DNA of 64,000 bases from Brugia malayi. Taxonomy: Eukaryota > Nematoda > Chromadorea > Rhabditida > Onchocercidae. Shown piece by piece: positions 24,310 through 35,306 of the stretch (position 1 is its first letter; every line of letters begins with the position of its first letter). The stretch spans positions 2,351,001 through 2,415,000 of the forward strand of contig NW_025062476.1 in NCBI RefSeq assembly GCF_000002995.4, in the 5' to 3' direction. The notes under the pieces are model-generated. The model saw nothing but the letters and a program-made list of their open reading frames with translations, was not told where the DNA came from and made no database searches. A program made the position numbers and the translations under genes.

Positions 24310-27300
24310 ATCTAGTGTGATTCGTTTTTTATCTAGATCTTAAAAATTGCAACCTTTTTTGAGTGAATATATTCTTTTAAACGGATAAGTTTCAAAAAAC
24401 GAATAAGTTTTCACACACGGAAAGAGTACACAATAAAGAAAGTTCATGAGTTACGACGTTATTCTGTATTTTTCAATTTTTCGACTTTTTAGCAATAAAA
24501 GATAAAAAAAAAAAAAAGTGAAATTTCTGATATTAACATGTTAGGAATAGGTTTTATGATTGACCAATATATTGTAATTTCTTAACATTTTGTCACAGTT
24601 TTTTAAGTTTATAATACTCGTACTTTTAGCTCATATTTGGAAGTATTACTTCACATAGTATATATCCTTATCTTATTGAATAGTTGTATTTGGTGCTATT
24701 TAGCCATTTTATTGCAACCTACTATGAGTGTATTCTTTCGTAAAATTCATATTGGTTGCTAGGATAGCAGATGTAAAATATAAGCAAAAAATGAAACGTT
24801 ATTTACATTCCATGCATTAACGTACGTTTCATTTCTGTGCTATATAATTACTTTTTTTTTTTTCTTTGTCTTTTTTGTATTTGACCTCTACTGGTCATAA
24901 TGCATGCATTGGAAATTTTCATTCCTTTTGATAGTGAACCGTTGAAATAGTACTATTTCCTTTACCTTTGTATGCTAAGGTGTTCTGGTGTTTAAAATAA
25001 ATGAGTTTTTGGGTTATTTGTTGCAATTGTATAATCTGTTAAATTAAGACATTCATCTAAGATTTCATCTTTCCTTGTAATAATTGCAAATCTTTTGAAA
25101 ACAATGAGAAATTTTGGTTGAAAACAGGGAATTGTATTGTAAAATTAAATGGATATCCTCGTGAATGGATATTCTTTTATTCATTTTTAGGTCTAAGAAA
25201 AATATTTTTATTTCGATCGATTCAGTTTTTCACAATTTGCTAGAAATATTTTACATAGTTTATAGTGATGACATGTCTATAGTATTTACAAACATGACGA
25301 GAACTAACTAACTAACTCTGTTGAGCATATTACATTTATATGAAAGAAAATATTGGAAGCGGATTTATGCCTATAGCGCATTTTTTTTTTAAAACCTAAT
25401 AAATATGCTTGTAAAAAATGGAAGTGTTTTTATGCATTGTAAAATTGACCTTCATAGTTGTATTATTGCAATCAATAATTTTCGTTTATTTCACGTTTTT
25501 ATGCCGTGTTACGTCAGTGTAAGTTACTTGAAGTGACTTAAAACACGCGGGATCACGTATGCATTCATAATATTATTGCTAATTTAAGTGCTAACTTATA
25601 TGCATCAATTAAATAGTCTGCGGAAATTGTTGTAGAGAAGAAGATAAATTTTTAAAAATTAATTATATTTCTGAGCAAGTTTGTCTTAATTTCCGGTTCT
25701 GATAAAACTCATCAATTATTTCGCTATATGCTATACAAGTTATATTTGTGTTAATTATAATATTTTTAAATCTTATAATATTGCCAAAAAAGTTATAAAG
25801 TTTATTGTGTTACTATTATTAACATCAAAGTAATTTAATGTAAAATGAAAGAAAGAAAAAAAAAGAAAAAGAAAAAGAAAGAAAGAAATACATTAGTAAA
25901 CTGTTAGTTGTGACACAAATGATGTCCGATGAAAATTATTTTATAAAATTTTCACTCAAAAATGACATCATTTCTGTATGTGAAACTATATTTTTCAGTG
26001 TTCATTTTAACATGATATCATACTTTGTTCATTAAAATTGCTCTACTTTTTAATAATTTTATAGTTAAAATTTTACTCGAAACATATAACATTTTTATTT
26101 TAGACGATTTGTATAATTTTAATGCTAATCATTTTGCATATGAAAAATCAACATTTCTGATTATATGTCATAGAGACAATAAACAGTTTGAATTTATATG
26201 AAATATTTTTGAAATTATAACTAACTCTTAGCAAATTTTTTTTCCCCCCCTCCCCCTCCCTTTCCCAAAAAAAAAAAAAAATTCAATACAAATGGAATAA
26301 TTGAATATCAATTTTTTGTAGCTAATTGAAAATCTTTTCGTTCGGCTCAATTCTACTTCATTTTCAATTCTATCATCACTAACATCCTCTACAGGTATTT
26401 TATTTCGCAAAGATATTTTTTTTTTGCACTCTGTCAACTTCTTAAATTTCCCAATTATTTATATCGAAGATTAAAAAATTTTCGAAAAAAAGAAAAGGTT
26501 AAAAGTATATATGAATGTTATCTAGAATTTAGGATTTATTCCATTTAATCTATCTTAGTTTAAATTAACTTTTCGTCTGTATAAATTGAAGTTCATATCA
26601 ATTTAAACTTAAAAAGTTATTTTGGCAAATTTGGTATGGAAAAATGTTTTTTGTTTTGTTTGTTTGGTTCTTTTTTTTTTTTTCTTTTTGATTCTCAATT
26701 TTTTGGTGATATGTGAGAGCACGAAATGAATATAATATATGCCGATGGAAGACAGCTTTATTATCAATGAATAAAAGGGGGGTATGACGAATGAATGTCG
26801 TTAATGGATTGATTTTATTTTGTTTTTTTTTTTCTGTTTTTTTTTTTTTTTTTTTTTTGCTCTTTTTTGTTGTGAGATTTTAGGCCCAGAAGGTAACAAG
26901 GTAGAATATTCATAGTTTATGATGAATATTTGCATAAATAATCACTAAATTGAGATGGATAACTTGCCATTACTTTTATTTTTCTTTTACTAAAATTTTG
27001 ATGTAAATTTAAATGATGTTATATACTTTTTTAGGATCAAACATCAGTATTTAATCAAATTTAGTTAGTATGATAATTTAAATAAATTTTTAAGTGTCAA
27101 AAAAAAAAAAAAAAAAACAGGCCTATATGGCTGATAAAGCTTCCTTGGAGTTATTTTGTCTAGAACTATTGCTTCCTCGGATCGATTGAATGTGAAATTG
27201 ATTTGAAATTATAATCAAAGAAGTGATACCTGATAAATACTTTTGAAATGAACACAGGAAATTGTAAAGTATCATTTCTATGAAAGAAAAAAATATTCTA

Positions 27301-29467
27301 TTATTGTTAAGGTGATAAATTTTGATAAGAATTTCACAATGAAGCTTAAAGTTTATCATACTTGACAAAATGTTCAAACACATTTCATTTCATTTCCATA
27401 TAAAGATCATTATTATTTCAGCTAATGGAATAATAGTGATTATATATTTGAAAAATTTTATTCATTTCTATCCTTCTTTCTCTTTTTTTTTTTTTTTTTT
27501 TCGGGAAAATAATTTTAGAAAATTTAATCATTGCTGTTTGCTTTTTGTTTGCGATTCGGTAGCAAAACAACATTTTAGATACATTTAGATAAAGGTAAGT
27601 CTTAGTTTTAAAATAATTTATGTAGTTGAAATTTTAGAAAAGATAGATCATTTTTTTCGTTTTTTAATTTGCTGCAAATATATGTGAAACAATCGTAAGA
27701 TAGCATAATTATTGTCATATGTCACAGAAAAAAAAAAAAAAAAAAGTTGACAATGGTGACAGGAATGGAGAGAAAGGGAGATATTATTGGGATAAATGCG
27801 TGAAAAGGAGGTGATGATGCGTGAAAAAGATGACGGAGAAGTAAGTAGGAGAGAAAATAAGTGAATGTGAATAATTTTTAAAAATGTATCAAAAAAATGG
27901 AAATGATGAATGATTGTTAGCGCTTGGCAACCATCAAATACTGTTACTAAAAAGGTATCATTGTATTCATTTTAAAGAAAAGAAAAGAAAACGTCGCCAT
28001 CATTGTCTCTTTCATCCATTTAAAAAAAAAAAAAAAAATTTACATTTATTGGTTCTTTCAGAAGAAAATATACATTTGAAAATTCATTTCTATCATTGAT
28101 GGTAAAGGATGTGATAAAAGAAAACTTCATGATGATATAAGGCGGAAAAATCACAAAATTAATTTTGAAAATTTTGCAAAAAAACTTTTCCAAAAATAAC
28201 TTATCATTTATCATAGCTGTATAAATCATTATAATCATAAATTCGTTTATCACTAAAATTTAAATATATATGTGATTAGTTTTAATCTCAATTTTTTTTT
28301 TTTTTTTGAATTTAAAGAGAGAAAAAACAAGTAGTATTCTTAGCATACTATTATTTTACTATTTAAAAACTTCAAAATATCTCACGTAACTACGAATTGA
28401 AAAGACAATTACGCTTAAATATTAGCCCTCCTCTATTTTTATTATTTAATATCGCAAAAAAGTTTCGCTATCATTTGGACAAAAAGATAAAAAATTAAAA
28501 AAAAAAAAAAAATGCTTATAAAAAAAATTTTGCAGTTCGCAATATTGGATTGTTTGAATTGAAAGGATAGATCAGGAAATACGGAATGATATTAATGCTA
28601 TGTTCCCACTGACAATCAGTGGTACTGATCATTGCGATGATAAAAAAAAAGTGATAATCCTGATTCATTCAGGTAAAATTTCAATAGCTTCAAAACTCAA
28701 TGTATCTGTGAAATTTTTTTTTTTTTTTTGTTTAATTGAGAGGAAAATTTTCAAATTTAATTTTCGTTAATTTGTATTTTTTGTAAAAATTAACAAAAAT
28801 ATAATTCGAAATCTTATATCATGTCGAATGATTACAGTTTAAAACAAAGCAAAAAATATTTTTAGCTTCTATATCATATCGTATTTTCTATCAAATTAGA
28901 TCAAATCAATGAACTTATCTTTGAATATATATATATAAACAAATTGAGCTATCACTTTTTTTTTTTTTAATTTTAAGATCTCATCTAACAATTTAATGTT
29001 TTATAAAATTTCAATCTGTCTATCATTTTGAAAAATTACTTTTTATGATCAGCGGAATAAGATTCAGCTTTATAGAATAGACAACTGCGCCAAGATTACT
29101 GTGTAAACAGAACGTAAAAAAAAACTGTGAATAGTGGCATTAGCCAACGAAAAATTGACTCTTTATCACTAATGCAAGAATATAACAAATAAAAGAAGTT
29201 TTAAATTTTTAATAAACGAATAAATTCAATTACTTTCACTGATAATTTAAGCAAATACGATACGAGCAAAATGGATTTTATCAATCGAATCGATGCATTT
29301 CGTATTATCTGCGCTAAATTATTTGCTAATGTTTTGAAACTTTCAATCAAACATTTTCAACCAATTCATTCAATTATCATTTTAATCGACTGTTAAATCT
29401 AGTCGAATTTGACAGGAGGACAGCAAAAGATGTAAGTTTAAGATTTCATCCACAAATATGCATAAGG
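24310..29467. other. AT-rich intergenic DNA downstream of vrk
   Basis: Apart from the vrk 3' UTR I see only AT-rich sequence with poly(T)/poly(A) runs (near 26661, 26821, 27101, 27483, 28021, 28711) and an AAAG-type repeat near 25855. No coding frame with plausible splice sites was found. Confidence 0.55.
24432..24437 (+). promoter_or_regulatory. Probable poly(A) signal of vrk
   Basis: AATAAA, 123 bases after the stop codon, at a typical distance for a nematode 3' UTR. Confidence 0.55.
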
Positions 29468-29510
29468 AAGGTAAAGTAAGATAAGGTAAGATAAGATAAG
29501 GTAAGGTAAA
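29468..29510. repeat. GATAA/GGTAA pentanucleotide repeat
   Basis: An imperfect run of AAGGTAA and AGATAAG units on the plus strand, giving four AGATAAG/GATAA cores and several GGTAA cores within about 43 bases. GATAA is the core bound by GATA factors. Confidence 0.85.
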
Positions 29511-30037
29511 TAATAACTAATTGTTGGTTTTATATGATCCAAATGCAGTAACATCGATTAAAATGTTGATTGGAAATACAATGAAAGCAGCAAAATGATA
29601 AGTGACTATAACCATTTGCATTGAGAATGTGACAAAGGTCAATGAATCGAATACCTGGAAATTTGTCATATCAGTCTTTTGATGATTTTGATAAGATGAT
29701 AATGGCAATTGAATTCGATTGCACGGAGAGGGATAAGGTTGCATAATGTTAAGATAATCAGTGATGATAAGATGTGAAGAGTGGAGTATGATGGGATGTG
29801 ATTTAGGAACAGTAAGTATAGATGATGATGATGATGAGATTAAGAATAAAGTGATATGTTACTTTAGTAGTAGGTATATTAAATGTTAAAAGCGCCTCAT
29901 TTCTCTTCCTCTTAGACATTACCGCCATTTTCATTAGCCAAACTGACAGATTCTCTTCTAATATATCCAATTAAAGTGGGCGCAGATGAAACAATGACAG
30001 GTTAATGCTAAAGATGTCACATAAACATGGATTAGTA

Positions 30038-30640
30038 GAACTGACCAGACAGGTGGTACCACGGGTCACTGCCGGTCAATTCCATCGCTGTTGGTAATGA
30101 ATATTTTTAAGGTAGTCATGAACCACTTGGAAAATTGAGATGGGAGGTGGGGCAGGCGACGGTGTGCACACACACACACACACACATACATACACATACA
30201 CACACACATACACATACAGACACGCGCACACACATACCGGAGATTGTCGGTAGTGTGTGAGTGGGCGTAGACGTAGGTGTAGCCCCGCCTCGCCACACTC
30301 CGCCCTATGAGATTGCAAGCGTTACAGGAATTCTTCATGCTCATTCCACGCATTCCACCCGTGTCTGTTCAGCAGTGTCGTGTCCCGTCGAGATTGCTTT
30401 TTCGGAAGGTTCGTTCTCGAGCCTACGGCGCTCGCTCGTTCCTCTCGCGACGTAACTGCGAAAGGTTCCGCGCCCCACTTTATTACTACCATTGCTACTG
30501 CTACTGCTACTGACTACAACTGTTCTTCCCACGATAACGGTACATAGTGTTGACGAGAGCGCCAGCGTCGTCATCGGCTTTGAAGCGGAAAGATTTGCGT
30601 TGCAGGCGGTAAAGAACAGTGTTATTGCTGAATGTGAAGG
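30038..30640. promoter_or_regulatory. GC-rich, CpG-containing island
   Basis: This is the least AT-rich non-coding stretch of the window and contains many CG dinucleotides, GC-box-like strings (CCCCGCCTCGCC, CTCCGCCC, GGGCGTAG), a CA microsatellite at 30166-30237 and a GCTACT repeat near 30493-30511. Near its left edge GGGTCA-CTGC-CGGTCA (30063-30078) forms a direct repeat with spacing 4. Overlapping open frames exist on both strands because stops are rare here, but none is recognisable. I infer a promoter or enhancer, possibly with a 5' exon of the TEAD gene about 9 kb downstream. Confidence 0.4.
30166..30237. repeat. CA microsatellite
   Basis: Imperfect (CA)n with ACAT interruptions, inside the GC-rich island. 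Confidence 0.95.
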
Positions 30641-33180
30641 TTGGTGTATGTATTCCATTCTTTTGTCACTTCAATCCAATCATTCACATACACATGCACA
30701 TACGAACAGTTTGAAAGAAATTCTCGAGAATAGCAATTCAGTATACTGATGGACAAACGAGTTCTTGTTTGTTTATTTATTTTCACGAAGATGTTTTGCA
30801 TCATCAATTGGAAAAGTTTCATTTCAAGTTTCAAGTTGATTCATTTCTTTAATGCTCTTAAATGGATATATTAAAAGAATGCAATGCTTCGAGTAAATAA
30901 ATAAATAAATACATAATCAAAATGAGATTATAAGATATTACTAGATTTAAATTTGCTTACTCAAAATGTTTACATCTACTTCATGGTCCCTTTCTTCTGT
31001 TCATCTTTTCAGAAGAAAATCTTTATTTTGAACTTTCTCAAAATATCTCGAGAATGATGTCTTACCTGATAGATCAGGATGTACTTCTGGAAGTGCCTCT
31101 CTCTATCGATATATTGTTTATCCGTACTTCCTGATGTATGTGTGTATGTATGTATGTGTGTGTGTGTGTGTCCTTTTATTTGCTTCTGATCAGCACAACA
31201 GTGATTGTTAAGTTGTTGTAATAATGGAAGAGTAATTGATGTTGGTAAGAAAGTGTCAGCCGACATTAGCTTCGGAAATGCTTTGGTTCAGGATGTGGTT
31301 CGTAATAAGCAATTGTTGTTTAAAAGAAACACATCAAATTGCACTGAAGCGCCCCTGTATTATTCACTACTGATAAGAAGGATGCACAGTTGCGCTTTTG
31401 CTTGTGTGTCGAACTTGAAATAGTGCTTTTGCAGGCAGTGATATTTCATACATTGCATTCAGTCAGTCATTTTTTAGCATCACAAGATGACATATTTGTA
31501 TTGAGATGTGTTCCGATAAGGTGAATAAATGCTTCAAATGACTTATCACTGATTATTTTATCAATTTTAAAGACATGCCAAGAGCAATGTTGTCTCCATT
31601 CTGATTTATCATCTTGTTACTATTTAAAATGTTCTTTTATCATCTCCTTCATCCCTCAATACATGTATGCTTTCCATTTCATGCTGACATGACCTTTCTG
31701 AGAGTGAGAGATGCTGTCAACTTGACATGTCAACTTAATGACATTAAGCTATTAATGATCATTTGATATAAGCTAATCAAACAATTCTCACAGTAAGCAT
31801 TTTATCATTGCAATAATTAATAATTAATTCACACATTTTTCTCATTTTCGAAATTTGCAACATTCATCCAATGAAAGTGAATGATAAAATTTCTTCTCAA
31901 AAGTACTCAAAGAGTTAAAAAGTACCAAAGTTTTTTATCACTTAACTTTAATTTACTAATGAATATTTCAAAAAAAAAAAAACATTCATTACTGTATTTT
32001 TCTTCATTTCTCTTCCATTATTGGACACTGAATCATTTGTTATCTTTACAATTACAATTACAATTACAGTGTATTTCAAATGAAGTAAGTGAAGCAATAT
32101 TTGTTTTTTCATTATCACAAATTAAGATGAACTGTTTGTCATTATCATAAATTTCTGATAACGATGACAATTCTTTTCTTTTCTTTTGATTCTCTTCATT
32201 TTTCTCCTAACATTAGATGAGAGCTCATATTTGAAGTGAAAAAAAAAAAAAAGCTCTTTGCTTCTTTTCTCTTTCAATTTCATCAGTACTTTTTTTTAAA
32301 TTGTTATATTTCTTTTTTGAGAAATAAAATCTTTCTTTTTTTTTTTTTTTTTCTTAATCAATTTTGACCTTTAACGCTTCTTCATTTTAATAAACGAATT
32401 GTCATAAATTTCTACAGTATTTCCTAACAGAGAGATTACCGTATCTCTGTGTGCAGTAATTTTTTCTTTTTTTCGTTATCAAAAATACAACACACAAACA
32501 TGTGATTATGATTAGTTTCCTGTTGCTGATAATATTTCCATTTGATGAGAGTTTATATATATATATATACACGTACGTACACGTACACGTACACGTAAGA
32601 TATAGAGTATTTTAAAGAATGGATGAAAATTATTTTTGTCACTGTTACTATTAAAGTTGGGCTAAATTAATTAAATAAATAAAAAATGAACATTTCTTAT
32701 TGTGAAAAGGATAACATAAGTGTAATTCAAACATTCTTTTTAAAAGCAAATTCAAATTTTTTAATTTCATTTAAATATTTTCATCTATTTTAGTTACAAA
32801 TGAAGAAATAAAAATTTACTGAAACCGTATCCGATCCAACGATCCAATCCAATATTATTCTTCATCATCTGATCTTTGTTTCTTTTCTTCAACTTCAATC
32901 TTTTATGCTGAAAGCTTGCCTTTATCTCAACTCTACATTTATGACCTTTGTTCAGTTTAATGTAAGTAGCTTTTAAAATCTGTTACATTAAACTTGCTTC
33001 CGGTTAATAAGTATCTCGAATTTCATACCCTCATTAACTGAAATGTTTTCTTTTTTTTTTTTTTTTTTTTTTTTTTGTTCCCTTCAAATTTCTTTTCGAT
33101 GACGTTAATCGGATTTTGGATCATTTGGTAAATTTACGGATAGATAGAGGAAGAGAGGTGGAGATAATTGTTGATGTGAC
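30641..33180. other. Intergenic DNA, no gene seen
   Basis: AT-rich DNA with simple repeats: TGTA/TG at 31135-31172, TA then ACGTAC at about 32553-32597, and poly(T) near 32337 and 33051. No coding frame can be supported. Confidence 0.5.
31135..31172. repeat. TGTA/TG microsatellite
   Basis: TGTATG units followed by about nine TG units. Confidence 0.9.
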
Positions 33181-33238
33181 TACTGCTGCTACTGGTGCGG
33201 AATAGGGAATGCCCTTGGACACTAAACATATGCGCACA

Positions 33239-33250
33239 TGCGCATGCGCA
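33239..33250. promoter_or_regulatory. NRF-1-like palindrome TGCGCATGCGCA
   Basis: A perfect 12-bp palindrome that matches the core consensus known for animal NRF-1. It sits in a locally GC-richer patch (about 33180-33480) within otherwise AT-rich DNA. Binding is not shown by the sequence alone, and alternating purine-pyrimidine repeats can give the same string. Confidence 0.3.
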
Positions 33251-33520
33251 TACATTGGTCTGCCTGGCTATCGGATGGACATCTGCTTCGTTGCTACCCT
33301 TCAATGACCTGACCAGGACAGTCTGTCTCAGTATTCCGTCCCCATGGCACTGTCGCAATACGTTTCTTTGTCCGATTCTTTGTTGCTCTGTCGTCCACTT
33401 GTTTATTCGTTCATTCATCTGTCCATTTGTCCGTCCTTTCACCCTGTTGTACAGTCAACAGCCTCTCTACTGAAATGTCTATTCCATGTGAAACTATTAA
33501 AACATATCGTTGTACCTGTC

Positions 33521-33592
33521 TGTGTATGTATGCATGTATGTATGTATGTGTGTGCATGTATGTATGTGTGTTGTGTGTGTGTCTGTGTATGT
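33521..33592. repeat. TGTA/TG microsatellite
   Basis: Imperfect TGTATGTA and TGTG units over about 70 bases; the reading frames that cross it are repeat artefacts. Confidence 0.9.
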
Positions 33593-34031
33593 TAACTATA
33601 AGGAATGTTAATATATTCACTGATCTAAAAGTGCTAACCGAACAACACACAACATTTTTTTGTATTGGTCTAAATAAGAAAAAATTTATTCAGGCGCCAT
33701 TGTCCATTTAGGAATATTTATTTATACAATTGAATGAATGAATTAGTAGAGATTTAAGTGGAATATGTAAAATATAACAAAATTATTACTGCCATACATT
33801 TGATTGATAAGAAATATGGAGTAGTTTATAGGATAAGGTAGAATCTTACTTCTCACATCATTTTTACTTTCTAATTACAATGAGCGGCGCTTTTTAGTAT
33901 TTCAAAAGTTTGAAATTAAATTTTTTGACAAAATGTTGAATGAAAAGTGGTAGTAGTTTGAGTTATACCATCAAAATGAAACACTAATGGTTATTTTCAG
34001 GCAGTCCATTAAGTTCTCTATTTTTGCTCAG

Positions 34032-34062
<31 letters not shown>

Positions 34063-34643
34063 GTACAAAGAAAATCTCATTTCAAATTCACATTATCAAC
34101 GCACTTTTTTAGCCTATCCAAATAAACACTAAAATAACTTCCTCTTCCCCTTTTCTCTCTTGTCTCCCTAATACTTTCAATATAATAACTGCAATTATTA
34201 GCGGTAATTTCTTGATCAATGCAACAGTTAACTGCAAAATGTCATTTTTGTCCTTGTCCTACTGTCATTTTCTTTGCTTCTTCCTGTCTCTCAACCTTTT
34301 ACCTTTCACCTTTTGCTCTAATCGAATTTTTATTTAACTGAAATAGTGAAAGATCTTTTTTTTTTTTTTTTTCAAGACTTCTATCTTTTTCTTTTCCTAT
34401 TAATAGCAAAAATTGCAAATTGTTTTATTTTTTTAAAAAAGAAATAAAAATTTTTGAAGAATTTTAATTTCTGACGAATGAAAAGATAAAAGAGAAACGA
34501 AGAAGCGTAACCTTTTTTGGGAAGAATGATGATGACAGAGATTAAAAGGGAAACAGAGAGAGAGAGAGAATGATTGAAAGAAACAGAGAGAGAGAGAGAG
34601 AGGTAAGGAGTAGTTTGTTTCATTTCGTCTTTGGTTTAATATT
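33593..34643. other. Intergenic DNA, no gene seen
   Basis: AT-rich sequence with a poly(T) run of about 27 at 34032, another near 34357, and short GA tracts at about 34555-34602. No exon is supported. Confidence 0.5.
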
Positions 34644-34689
34644 TGATGATGGTGATGATGATGATGATGATGATGATGGTGATGATGAT
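34644..34689. repeat. GATG/GAT microsatellite
   Basis: A run of GATGATG and GGTGATG units immediately upstream of the candidate exon at 34706. Confidence 0.9.
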
Positions 34690-34705
34690 ATGAATGTGAT
34701 GTGAT

Positions 34706-34858
34706 ATGGTAGGATGGGATGGGATGGGTAGTTCACAAGGAACGAGTTCACAGGACAGTTCAAATTCATTTTTGTCTTCTTCCGCAGTCTCTGTCAAAGA
34801 AAACAGAAGTATCAATCAATGCAGTCCATGGACATCTTCGGGACCATCTTCCACTAAA
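34706..34858 (+). other. Candidate distal first coding exon of the TEAD gene
   Basis: An open frame starting at ATG 34706 (or 34724) encodes a Ser/Gln/Asn-rich stretch (SSQGTSSQDSSNSFLSSS ... SGPSSTK). It ends in phase 0 at AAA followed by GTTTGT, a donor used repeatedly by real genes in this window. The first firm TEAD exon at 39733 begins directly after an acceptor, also in phase 0, and encodes a similar disordered Ser/Asn/Gln-rich sequence. A long TEAD isoform is therefore possible, with an intron of about 4.9 kb. No homology supports it, so confidence is low. Confidence 0.22.
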
Positions 34859-34962
34859 GTTTGTATTTTTGAAGCAAACTTCTGTACGAATCTATGCATG
34901 TTTGTCTGTCTGTCGGTCTGTTTGTCTGTCAATTTAAATGTAAAATACTGAACGACTTGATC

Positions 34963-35022
34963 ATGTATGTATACGTGCATGTGTATGTATGTATGTATGT
35001 GTGTATGTATGTATGTATGTAT
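34963..35022. repeat. TGTA microsatellite
   Basis: Repeated GTATGTAT units over about 60 bases. Confidence 0.92.
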
Positions 35023-35275
35023 TGGTGTAGTAATATATATACACCTTGTCTCTTCATATACATAATAATTTTGAAACTGTTACACCTCTGAAAAGTTAAG
35101 GTGGAAGAGTATTATGAAGGGCACACACAGAACTATGATAATTTGTTATTAATTGAACTGATGGCAAAATTTGCACACTTCGCCACTGTAAACGTAACAT
35201 AAGGGAACATTAAATATTGCAGCGAATGAAAAGAGTACCTTTTGTTGATTTGTAATTTATAAAATTATCATAAAA

Positions 35276-35306
<31 letters not shown>

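Noticed and set aside
26228..26437. Minus-strand open frame with VEDVSDDRIENEVELSRTK
   Set aside because: Short, no homology recognised, ends in poly-Phe from a poly(A/T) tract, and has no partner exons.
30341..30658. 105-codon minus-strand open frame in the GC-rich island
   Set aside because: Stops are rare in GC-rich DNA, and overlapping frames are open on both strands. The protein is low complexity and unrecognised.
33134..33650. Several 80-100 codon frames on both strands
   Set aside because: They cross TGTA/TG repeats and give Cys-Val or His-Thr runs, which are repeat artefacts.
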